Shown here piece by piece: positions 8,412-16,031 of a stretch of 64,000 nucleotides of DNA. The DNA is from Palsa-504 sp963808615 (GTDB lineage: Bacteria > Actinomycetota > Actinomycetes > Streptosporangiales > Streptosporangiaceae). The notes beneath the pieces are model-generated. The model was not told the DNA's origin. It was given only the letters and a program-made list of their open reading frames with translations, and made no database searches. The position numbers and the translations under genes were made by a program. Within the stretch, counting starts at the first letter, position 1, and each line of letters opens with the position of its first letter. Location of the stretch: positions 12,708 through 76,707 of the forward strand of contig CAWEGV010000007.1 of NCBI GenBank assembly GCA_963808615.1, in the 5' to 3' direction.

Positions 8412-9297
8412 TTATTCGACCTCGAGTTCGCGCAGGTTGGTCTGGGCGAGCTCGACGAGTTCCTCGCCGCCGCCGGACAGGATGGTGCGGGTCGCGTACA
8501 AGCTGAAGCCCTTGATCTCGCCGTAGGTCAGCTTGGGCGGCAGCGACAGCTCGTAGCGGGCGGTGGCCACCGTGTCGCGGACCGTGCCGACCAGGGCACC
8601 TGGACCGGCACCCGCCGGCCGATCCGCTCGCCGCGGACGTCGACCTGGATCACCGGCACGCCGTCGGGCAGGAACGGCCGGTAGGGCAAGTCGGTGCCGA
8701 GCATGACCAGCGCGTCGCAGTGTTCCATGGCCCGGTACCCGGAGCCGAACCCGATCAGCCCGGTCATGCCCACGTCGTACGGGTTGTCGTACTCGACGAA
8801 CTCCTTGCCCCCGAACGCGTGCACGACCGGCGGCTGCAGCTTCCCGGCCAGCGCGATGAGCTGGTCGTGCGCCCAGCATCCGCGGCAGCTGGTCCGGGAT
8901 GCTGACCAGCTCGCAGTACACGCTGCACTCGCGGAACAGGTCCTGCGGGTGGGTCTCCTGGAAGTACTGGCCGCCGATCTCGACGGTCGGGATCTGCGCG
9001 GCGATGGCCAGCACCGGGACCCCGCTGCGGTTAGCGTCGAACAGGCCGTTGATCAGGTGCAGGTTCCCCGGTCCGCAGCTGCCCGCGCACACCGCCAGCT
9101 GCCGGGTCAGCGCCGCCTCCGCGGCCGCCGCGAACGCGGCGCCCCTCCTCGTGCCTGACGTGCTCCCAGGCCATCGTGCCGTCCCGGCGCAGCGCATCGG
9201 TGAACCCGTTCAGCGAGTCCCCGGGAATCCCGTACACCCGCCGCACGCCGGACGCCTTCAGCGTCGCCACCATCACATCAGCCACCGTGGTCGCCAT
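8412..9297 (-). pseudogene. Pyruvate-oxidase-like (PoxB-type) thiamine-diphosphate enzyme, frameshifted and internally deleted
   Basis: An ATG at 9297 with a strong ribosome site opens ADVMVATLKASGVRRVYGIP and GDSLNGFTDALRRDGTMAWE. The homologous reading then moves to a second frame (LAVCAGSCGPGNLHLINGLF, QETHPQDLFRECSVYCELV), then to a third (HAFGGKEFVEYDNPYDVGM, VIQVDVRGERIGRR), and back for the C-terminus (LPPKLTYGEIKGFSLYATRT). About 295 codons remain of the usual 580 or so. The second half of the middle domain and the whole C-terminal TPP-binding domain up to the tail are missing. At least three frameshifts and one large deletion make it non-functional. Confidence 0.85.
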
Positions 9298-9575
9298 TTC
9301 CTTCTCCTTCTCGCCAGTGGATGACACCACTGTCGCGCTGCGAACGGCCTGGCGCACCTGCGGATGACCCTGGCCGGCACCCTGGTCTGCCGGCCCAGGG
9401 TGCGGCGGCCATCGTCCGGCAGGCGGATCCTCGCGACGGCCCGTGAACCAGACCAGGGGCCAGGCCAGGGTGTGGCCCTGGTGTGCCGGGGACCTGGCCG
9501 GTGCGACTGTGGAGGACAGGACGTAACCGGCGGCCTGAACCCAGATCGCCGGCCATAGGAAAAGGAGCAAGAGTC

Positions 9576-9824
9576 ATGGAGTACGGACTCGAGGTCGTGG
9601 TGCTACCGGTCTCCGACGTGGACAAGGCTAAGGACTTCTACCAGGGGCTGGGCTGGCGGCTGGACGCCAACTACACCGGCAGCCCCGACTACCGGGTGGT
9701 GCAGCTGACCCCGCCGGGCTCGGCCTGCTCGGTCATCTTCGGCACTGGGGTCTGTTCGGCCGCACGGGGCTCGATGCAGGGCCTGCACCTGGTCGCCGCC
9801 GCCCTGGCCTGGCTCGCGCCCTAA
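9576..9824 (+). pseudogene. VOC (glyoxalase/bleomycin-resistance) family protein, truncated
   Basis: An ATG at 9576 behind aggaaaaggagc opens EVVVLPVSDVDKAKDFYQGL, then RVVQLTPPGSACSVIFGTGV and MQGLHLV, which is the first half of a VOC domain. It then runs into AAALAWLAP and stops after 82 codons, where the family normally has 120-150. One metal-site half is absent. The stretch 9298-9575 before it holds no gene but has caccctgg/ccagggtg-type inverted repeats (9380-9402 and 9449-9475). Confidence 0.72.
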
Positions 9825-9842
9825 CCCGACTGGAGGCTCGCC

Positions 9843-10367
9843 ATGCGTATCAGAAAGAACCCGCTGACCCCCCTCGCGGCTGTCGCCGCCGGCCTGGTGG
9901 CCGGCGCCGTCGGCACCGTCGGCCTGGATGCCGTGCAATACCTGAAGTACCGCCGCGGTGGCGGCACCGATAGCCCGCGGGCCTGGGAGTTCGCGCCGGT
10001 CGACAGCTGGGAGACGGCCCCGGACCCGGGGCAGGTAGCCCGCCGAGTGATCGAGGGCTTTACTCAGCGCAAGCTCGCCGACCGCTGGGCCTTCCCGGTC
10101 AGCACCGCTATGCACTGGACCTACGGATCGGCGGCGGGCGCGGCCTACGGCATCCTGGTCGGATCGCTGCCCACGCCGCATCCCTGGTACGGCCTGCCGC
10201 TCGGCGCAGCGGTCTTCGCCAACGACTACACCGCCCTGCCGCTGGCCGGGCTGTATAAGCCGATCTGGAAGTACAACGCGAAGACCCTGGCCTGGGACCT
10301 GAGCGCGCACCTGGCCTACGGCGCGGCCACCGGCACGACGTTCTGGCTGCTGACCAAGATCATTTGA
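9843..10367 (+). CDS. Small membrane protein of unknown function
   Basis: 174 aa. Hydrophobic segments lie near residues 10-30 (PLAAVAAGLVAGAVGTVGLD), 95-110 (AAGAAYGILVGSLP), 118-135 and 155-172. Between them is a soluble loop with WEFAPVDSWETAPDPGQVAR. The architecture resembles DUF1440/YagU-type inner-membrane proteins, but I cannot assign the family with certainty. A ribosome site (ggaggctcgcc) precedes the ATG. It is the only intact gene in an otherwise decayed block. Confidence 0.7.
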   Translation: MRIRKNPLTPLAAVAAGLVAGAVGTVGLDAVQYLKYRRGGGTDSPRAWEFAPVDSWETAPDPGQVARRVIEGFTQRKLADRWAFPVSTAMHWTYGSAAGAAYGILVGSLPTPHPWYGLPLGAAVFANDYTALPLAGLYKPIWKYNAKTLAWDLSAHLAYGAATGTTFWLLTKII

Positions 10368-10387
10368 CCGAACGGGCCGTGGTGCCT
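10364..10387. promoter_or_regulatory. CCGAACGGGCCGTGGTGCC box (copy B) before the Rv1733c-like gene
   Basis: ttgaccgaacgggccgtggtgcc begins at the stop of the membrane-protein gene and ends 30 bp before the ATG at 10418. The core matches copies A, C and D of the dispersed module. Rv1733c belongs to the DosR dormancy regulon in Mycobacterium tuberculosis, so a DosR-like operator is a reasonable guess. Confidence 0.45.
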
Positions 10388-10417
10388 GCCCTCCTCATCG
10401 TGTCAGGAGTCACCCAG

Positions 10418-11031
10418 ATGGACGAGAAGACCACCGGTGACAGCGTTGAAGTCCATCGGCCGGCGGCCCCGCCGTCACGCCTGGTACGGCTGCTTCTGCG
10501 CCGGAACGAACTGCGGCGGCGGTGCGATCGCATCGAGGGCGCGATCCAGCTAGCGCTGTCGGTGGCCTTCCTGTTGGCCACCGTCGTGGCGGTGCTGTTG
10601 GCCGGGCACGTCTACCAGTCCCAGAGTGCGGCGGCGGCTCGCCTGCGGCCGGCGGTGGCCGTGGTCTCTGGGCCCGGCCCGCTGGTCGCCGACATGTACA
10701 TGCAGGAAGCGCAGCTGACCTGGCGGCTGGCGGACGGAGCTGAACGTACCGGTGTGCTCACCAGCACGACCGTTCCGGCCCTGGCCGCCGCACAAATGGG
10801 GAACAGCGTCCCGGTATGGCTGAATGCATCCGGAACCCACGGCCCCCGCCGCCCAGCCAGTACGACATCATCCTGAACATGCTCCTCGCCGCCGCCATGG
10901 TTCTGGCGGGTGCCGGGGCGCTGCTGGTCTGCTGCTACCTGCTGTGCCGGGTGGCGCTTGACCGGCATCGCCTGGCCAGCTGGGAGCAGGCCTGGGCCGT
11001 CACCGGCCCGCGCTGGACGAATCGCAGATGA
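10418..11031 (+). pseudogene. Rv1733c-family two-TM protein, split by a frameshift
   Basis: An ATG at 10418 with aggagt upstream opens a frame with RRNELRRRCDRIEGAIQLAL, the first membrane segment (FLLATVVAVLLAGHVYQSQS) and the middle domain (WRLADGAERTGVLTSTTVPA, VPVWLNASG). After about 10840 the family pattern continues in another frame: the second membrane segment MLLAAAMVLAGAGALLVCCY, then RVALDRHRLASWEQAWA and GPRWTNRR. One indel around 10840-10865 separates the halves. Without it the protein would be a normal-length member of this actinobacterial family. Confidence 0.78.
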
Positions 11032-11050
11032 TGCGGACAGGAGAGCGGGC

Positions 11051-12114
11051 ATGACTACGGGACTGGTACTGCTCGGGACGGCAGGCGCGCCCATGCCGGT
11101 GGCCGGCCGCGGGGGCATTTCGTCGGCGCTGATCGTCGACGGGCGGGTCTTCGTCATCGACTGCGGGCGCGGGTCCCCGTCCGCCTTCGCCGAGGCCGGG
11201 CTGGACTTCACCCGGCTGGAAGCGGTGTTCATCACCCACCTGCACGCGGACCACGTCGGCGACCTGCCCGGCATGATCTTGTACCCGTGGGGCGTCCGCG
11301 TGGGCGGAATTGGCCCGCTCTGCGTGTACGGCCCGGGGCGGCCCCGCACCCTGCCCGCGGGTGATGCCGTCTTCCACCGGCAGACGGTGATCTCCCCCGA
11401 GCTGCCCGACCCGGGCACGGCCGATCTGGTCGGCCACATCCTGGCCGGCTACGCCTACCACCTGAACGTCATGCCGCTGGACAGCCACATGCCGGATGCG
11501 GGCGCGCTGGTCCGGGGCATCGACGTCGCCGCCGAGCCCGGGACCGAGGACGCCGCCCCGGACCGGTCGTCGTCGTGGCAGACGCGGGCGTCCGGGTCAC
11601 CGCCGTGGCGGTAACGCACGGCCATGCGGTCCCGGCACTGGCCTACCGGTTCGACACCGCCGACGGCTCGGTGGTGTTCTCCGGCGACACCACAGTGAAC
11701 GAGAACCTGATCGCCCTGGCCCAGGGCGCCGACATCCTGGTCCACCAGGTGGCCGACCTGAGCTACCTGCGGCGGCACGGCATGGACGAGGCCGAGGTGG
11801 CCCGGATGGCCGGCCTGCACACCGACGTCAACCAGGTCGGGAGCGTCGCCGGGCGGGCCGGAGTCGGCGAGCTCATCCTGAACCACTACCTCCCGGCTGA
11901 CCCGGAAGCCATCACGGACGAAGAATGGGCCCGCCGCGCCGGGAAGGGATTCAGCGGCACCACCACCGCAGGCCACGACGGCCTGCGCCGGACGCTCCCC
12001 CGGCCCCGCGTGACGGGAACTTCACCCATAACTGAACAGGATCATGTTCGGCGGGGAGCGCCTCCTGCGGCGTTAGCACCGAAGGCTAGAGGTCGGTGCT
12101 CTCGCCGGGTATGA
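11051..12114 (+). pseudogene. Metallo-beta-lactamase-fold hydrolase (RNase Z/arylsulfatase-like), split by a frameshift
   Basis: The ATG at 11051 follows ggacaggagagcgggc. The first frame carries GGISSALIVDGRVFVIDCGR and the metal motif FITHLHADHVGDLPGMI. After about 11570 the reading moves to a second frame with VAVTHGHAVPALAYRFDT, VVFSGDTTVNENLIALA, DILVHQV and GELILNHYLP, which supply the remaining metal ligands and core strands. One indel near 11565-11580 accounts for the split. All expected motifs survive, so decay is recent or the indel is an artefact. The second frame runs on to 12114, past the usual end. Confidence 0.8.
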
Positions 12115-12703
12115 GGTAGCGGTATCGGTGCCTGCCGTAGTCGGTCAGCCAGCTGTTGGCTGCTTGCCGCCCGCGGGAGTTGATCTGCGCGTCGTGAATT
12201 CCGAAGGCACGCTCTGGTGCCACGGCTCGCAGGAAGCTGATGGCCTCGGCGGTCTTGAGCCAGGAGGCCTGGAGCGGCACGAACAGCGTCTCGACCGGCT
12301 GGTCGGGCACGAACAGGGCGTCGCCTGGGTGGTAGAGACGGCCCTCGATGATGTACCCGTGGTTCGCGCAGTCCGGCTCGTCCGCGAAGACGGGAGCGTG
12401 GCGGGCGCCGACGGCGGTCACGGTGAAGCCCGCCGCGGTGAACGACTCACCGGACCGCACGCCGATTACGCTGAGCCCGGTGATGCGGGCATCCGCCGGC
12501 GCGTAGACCGGAACGCCGAGGCCCGCGAGCCGCAGCACGTCGATGTGGTCACCGTGCTCATGCGTGACGAGCACCGCGTCGGCGCCGTGCAGCGCGGCAG
12601 GCTCGCTCCAGGTGCCCGGGTCGATGACCAGCACGTGGCCGTCACGCTCGACACGCACGCACGAGTGGGTGTACTTGGTGATGCGCGCGGAGCCCGTAGT
12701 CAT
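12086..12703 (-). CDS. MBL-fold metal-dependent hydrolase (UlaG-like)
   Basis: 205 aa. The metallo-beta-lactamase motif is VTHEHGDHIDVL (about residues 46-57), with other ligands in ARHAPVF, YHPGDALF and FGIHDAQIN. The short form without extra domains is typical of UlaG/YtnP-like hydrolases of unknown substrate. It is divergent from the gene at 12727, with only 23 bp between starts, so the two promoters overlap. Its 3' end overlaps the decayed MBL gene on the other strand. Confidence 0.82.
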   Translation of the reverse strand: MTTGSARITKYTHSCVRVERDGHVLVIDPGTWSEPAALHGADAVLVTHEHGDHIDVLRLAGLGVPVYAPADARITGLSVIGVRSGESFTAAGFTVTAVGARHAPVFADEPDCANHGYIIEGRLYHPGDALFVPDQPVETLFVPLQASWLKTAEAISFLRAVAPERAFGIHDAQINSRGRQAANSWLTDYGRHRYRYLIPGESTDL

Positions 12704-12726
12704 GGGGTCGACGGTAGCCTGCAGTC

Positions 12727-13662
12727 GTGAACGTGATCGACTGGCTGCTCGACGGCGATCCGGCCATCCGCTGGCAGGTGCTCGCCGATCTGACGGACGC
12801 GCCGGCCGGCGACGTGGCGGCCGAGCGGGCCCGGGTGGAGCACGACGGCTGGGCCGCTCGCCTGCTCGCGCTGGAGGATCCCGACGGGCTCTGGGACGGC
12901 GGCGCGTGCTTCCCGGCGTCCTACGCCGGCGGTGAGCCGGGGCAGCCGTGGACGCCCACCATGCACACGCTGCAGACCCTGCAGATCCTCGGGCTCGGCC
13001 CGGCGTCGGGGTCCGCCCGCCGGGCGATCGGGCTGGTCGCGGAGAACGGGCGCTGGGAGCACGCCGGGCAGCGGTACTTCGACGGGGAGGTCGAACCTTG
13101 CATCAACGGCAGGACCATCGAGACCGGGGCCTATTTCGGGGTGGACGTCGGAGCGGTCGTCGAGCGGATCCTCGCCGAGCGGCTCGCTGACGGCGGCTGG
13201 AACTGCGAGGCCGAGAACGGATCGGTGCGGTCCTCCGTCGACACGACGATCAACGTGCTCGACGGCCTGGTGGAGGTCGAGCGCGCGGCCGGCGGATCCG
13301 TGCAGGTGCGCGCGGCCCGCCGGGGCGGTGAGGAGTACCTGCTCGAGCGCGGCCTGTTCCGCCGCAAGGGCACCGGGGCCGTGGTCAAGCCGGCGTACCT
13401 GGAGTTCGCGTTCCCGTACTACTGGCACTACGACGTGCTGCGGGCGCTGGATTACTTCCGGCGGTCGGGTGCGGACCCCGATCCCCGGATGGCGGAGGCG
13501 GTAGCGGTCGTGCAGTCGAAACGGCAGCCCGACGGCCGGTGGCTGCTCGACCGCGTCCATCCGGGCCGCGTCTTCTTCGATCTTGAGGGCGGCGTGGGCA
13601 CGCCGAGCCGCTGGAATACTCTCCGCGCGCTCCGGGTGCTCAACTGGTGGGACGCGGGTTGA
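12727..13662 (+). CDS. Terpenoid-cyclase/prenyltransferase-like alpha-alpha-barrel protein
   Basis: 311 aa from a GTG. Repeated DG.W motifs of the squalene-cyclase/prenyltransferase toroid are visible: DPDGLWDGG, LADGGWNCEAENGS, QPDGRWLLDR, plus paired helices with TLQTLQILGLG and WNTLRALRVLNWW. No DCTAE or QW-rich cyclase active site is present, so an actual cyclase role is unlikely. It resembles hypothetical proteins annotated as squalene-cyclase-like in actinomycetes. The 3' end overlaps the HAAS gene by 23 bp tail to tail. Confidence 0.78.
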   Translation: MNVIDWLLDGDPAIRWQVLADLTDAPAGDVAAERARVEHDGWAARLLALEDPDGLWDGGACFPASYAGGEPGQPWTPTMHTLQTLQILGLGPASGSARRAIGLVAENGRWEHAGQRYFDGEVEPCINGRTIETGAYFGVDVGAVVERILAERLADGGWNCEAENGSVRSSVDTTINVLDGLVEVERAAGGSVQVRAARRGGEEYLLERGLFRRKGTGAVVKPAYLEFAFPYYWHYDVLRALDYFRRSGADPDPRMAEAVAVVQSKRQPDGRWLLDRVHPGRVFFDLEGGVGTPSRWNTLRALRVLNWWDAG

Positions 13663-14263
13663 TCAGGCCAAGGTAGAGCTGCCGGCGACGCGTCCTCATC
13701 AGGTGGATCGGCGGCAGCAAGTGCGCGGCGAGACCGGCCACGAGCAGCGGGATGGCGACTCCGAGCGGGAGGGTGAGCCCCTTGGTCGTGCACGTGGCCG
13801 CCGGCCCCGAACAGCCAGCCGCCGCGCGGAGGGTGGTCACGAGGCCGAAGAACAGAGCCACCAAGCCGACGGGCGGCACGATGGTGGCGAGCAGCTTGTC
13901 GCGCCGGTTCCAGGTCGGGGAGGTCCACAGGATCAGCACCCCGGCGATCCAGCCCAGCCCGCTGGCGACCGGGCCGAAGATGATCAGCCACGGCGCCCAC
14001 ACATCCCAGCGGCGGCTGCCCGGGGGCGGTGCGCCTGCCTCGGCGGCGATGGCAGCGGGGTCGCCGACCCGGTCCAGGAGGGTCCGGACGCCCGCCGTGT
14101 CGTCGGGATCGAGCCCGGTCCGCCCCTCCTCGATGTGCCCGTGCACTTCGGCGAGGATTTCCTGCCTCCGGGAGGCATCGACGCCCTGCAGCGCTGCGTC
14201 CAACTGCGCCAGATAGCGCTGGACGAGTTTGTCGGCCTGGCCGACGGCTTGCCTTGAAGTCAC
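13640..14263 (-). CDS. HAAS-domain membrane protein partnered with PadR
   Basis: 207 aa. The N-terminal helical HAAS domain (YLAQLDAALQGVDASRRQEI, VHGHIEEGR, LLDRVGDPAAIAAEAG) is followed by four hydrophobic segments. HAAS proteins are nearly always encoded with PadR repressors and are thought to transmit a membrane signal to them. The start overlaps the PadR stop by 4 bases. No transporter gene follows, which is unusual, since such pairs often sit next to ABC genes. Confidence 0.85.
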   Translation of the reverse strand: MTSRQAVGQADKLVQRYLAQLDAALQGVDASRRQEILAEVHGHIEEGRTGLDPDDTAGVRTLLDRVGDPAAIAAEAGAPPPGSRRWDVWAPWLIIFGPVASGLGWIAGVLILWTSPTWNRRDKLLATIVPPVGLVALFFGLVTTLRAAAGCSGPAATCTTKGLTLPLGVAIPLLVAGLAAHLLPPIHLMRTRRRQLYLGLINPRPTS

Positions 14264-14610
14264 TCCTGACCCCCTTCACTGAGGATCTCGTCGACGGCGT
14301 CGCGGAAGACCCGCCACTGTTTCGTGAAGCTGGCGAGGGCCAGTTCTCCGTCCCTCGTGAGGTGGTAGTAGCGGCGCGGCGGGCCGGCATTTGACTCCCG
14401 CCACGACGTCTCGACCAGGCCGTTGCGCCGCAGGCGGGCGAGCAGCGGGTAGAGCGTCCCTTCGCTGGCGATGATCTGCCCCCTGGACGCGAGCTCGCGT
14501 GCCAGCTCGAACCCGTACCTCTCCCCCTTGGTGAGCAGGGCCAGGACGCAGTGCTCAGCCACGCCCCGGCGAACCTGGGCCAGCCAGTTAATGTCCTCGC
14601 CAGGTTCCAT
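14260..14610 (-). CDS. PadR-family transcriptional repressor
   Basis: 116 aa from the ATG at 14610. A longer TTG-started frame reaches 14646 but would include the promoter. The winged helix is clear: GVAEHCVLALLTKGERYGFE, IIASEGTLYPLLARLRRNGL and PRRYYHLTRDGELALASF. The C-terminal helix EQWRVFRDAV-type dimerisation segment is short. It probably represses its own operon with the HAAS gene. A -35/-10 pair sits directly before the ATG, so the mRNA appears leaderless. Confidence 0.9.
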   Translation of the reverse strand: MEPGEDINWLAQVRRGVAEHCVLALLTKGERYGFELARELASRGQIIASEGTLYPLLARLRRNGLVETSWRESNAGPPRRYYHLTRDGELALASFTKQWRVFRDAVDEILSEGGQE

Positions 14611-14617
14611 GTACTGC

Positions 14618-14646
14618 AAGGTACCCGGCACCGATAGGAAGGTCAA
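14618..14646 (-). promoter_or_regulatory. Promoter giving a leaderless padR transcript
   Basis: TTGACC (14646-14641), a 17-base spacer and TACCTT (14623-14618) end 7 bases before the ATG at 14610. That places the transcription start on or next to the start codon. Confidence 0.55.
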
Positions 14647-14769
14647 CAGGTACGAGTCTGCGATCGCCGTCTGGCGGTGTGGGTGGTTCCACCCCTGCCG
14701 TGGGCCCGGCCAGCCGTGCCACCGTGGTAACTGAGCTGCTCAGGGACGTGAATACGGGGAGCGTGAGTC

Positions 14770-15999
14770 ATGAGCAACACAGTCAGTAGGTCCGGCGGCC
14801 GCCGGACCATGGTGGCGGGCGCGGTGCTGGTGATCGCGGCGGGCCTGATCGCCGGCGGCTGCTCGAGTAGCGGTAGCAGTAGCAGCAGCGGCTCGAGCAG
14901 CCTGGCGGGCCCGGTCTGGGTGTGCCGGCCCGGTCAGGCGGCTGACCCCTGCGCCACCGGTCTGGCGGCCACGGCGGTCATGGCGGGCGGCGCCCTGAAG
15001 CCGGCCACCTGGCCGCAGTCGGCGCTGGCCTCGAAGTTCGCCTGCTTCTACGTCCACCCGACGGACAGCCTGGCCGAGACGGCCAACACCGGCCTGGCCG
15101 TGACCAAGCTGGACACGTACGTCGCGGCCGAGCAAGGTGCTCCGTTGTCTCAGATTTGTGACGTGTGGGCGCCCTCCTACCGCTCGCAGACCTGGACCAC
15201 CGTGGAGAAATTCCTCGCGGGCGATCAGTCGATCATGCGCCCGACCTTTACCGTCGCCTACGACAGCGTGCTGGTCGCCTGGCAGTGGTTCCTCGCCCAT
15301 AGCGACGGCAAGCCGATCATCCTGGTCGGGGACTCGCAGGGCTCGGCGGTCCTCATCCACCTCATTTCCGCCCAGCTCGACCACGAGCCGTCGGTACTGC
15401 GCCGCCTCCTGGTCGCGATCCTCGTCGGCGGCAACCTCCAGGTCCCGGTGGGCAAGACGGGCGGCGCCACCTTCACCAACGTCCCGCTGTGCACCGCCGG
15501 TACCCAGACGGGGTGCGCGATCGCCTTTTCGTCGTACCCTTCGCAGCCGCCGCTGGACTCGGAGTTCGGCAGGCCGGGTCAGGGCGTGAGCCTGCAGTCC
15601 TTCCAGACCGCCAGGGCCGGCCAGCAGGTAGCCTGCGTCAACCCGGCGGCCCTGGCCGGCGGCACCGGCGACCTGGACCCCTACCTGCTCACGGCTTCCC
15701 AGACCACCCAGTTCCCGGTGGACTCTACGCGGCTGACCGAGCCGGTCTCCACCCCGTGGGTCACCTACCCCGGCCTGTATTCCGCGCGCTGCGACCAGGG
15801 GGGCGGGGCCACCTGGCTCCAGGTCACCAGCCTGGCCGGGACCAGCCGCACCCGGCCGGTCGTCAACGACGACAAGGCGGGCAACCTGGGCGGTACCGGC
15901 CCGGCGTGGGGCTACCACGGCTACGAGTACTGGCTCACGCTGGGCAACCTGCTCCGGGACGTCGCCGGCGAGGAAGCCGCCTGGCAGTCGCGCCACTGA
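14770..15999 (+). CDS. DUF3089-family secreted lipoprotein (alpha/beta-hydrolase-like)
   Basis: 409 aa. A signal peptide with the lipobox IAGGC (Cys about residue 31) is followed by a Ser/Gly-rich tether. The DUF3089 pattern is clear: ACFYVHPTDSL near residues 93-103, and the nucleophile elbow ILVGDSQGSAVLIHLI near 183-198. An alpha/beta-hydrolase acting outside the cell is likely; the substrate is unknown. The gene is single, with gggagcgtgagtc before the ATG, and ends 32 bp from the convergent GGDEF-EAL gene. Confidence 0.86.
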   Translation: MSNTVSRSGGRRTMVAGAVLVIAAGLIAGGCSSSGSSSSSGSSSLAGPVWVCRPGQAADPCATGLAATAVMAGGALKPATWPQSALASKFACFYVHPTDSLAETANTGLAVTKLDTYVAAEQGAPLSQICDVWAPSYRSQTWTTVEKFLAGDQSIMRPTFTVAYDSVLVAWQWFLAHSDGKPIILVGDSQGSAVLIHLISAQLDHEPSVLRRLLVAILVGGNLQVPVGKTGGATFTNVPLCTAGTQTGCAIAFSSYPSQPPLDSEFGRPGQGVSLQSFQTARAGQQVACVNPAALAGGTGDLDPYLLTASQTTQFPVDSTRLTEPVSTPWVTYPGLYSARCDQGGGATWLQVTSLAGTSRTRPVVNDDKAGNLGGTGPAWGYHGYEYWLTLGNLLRDVAGEEAAWQSRH

Positions 16000-16031
16000 T
16001 GCGCCCAGCGGATGCGACCGGCGGTCATTGG

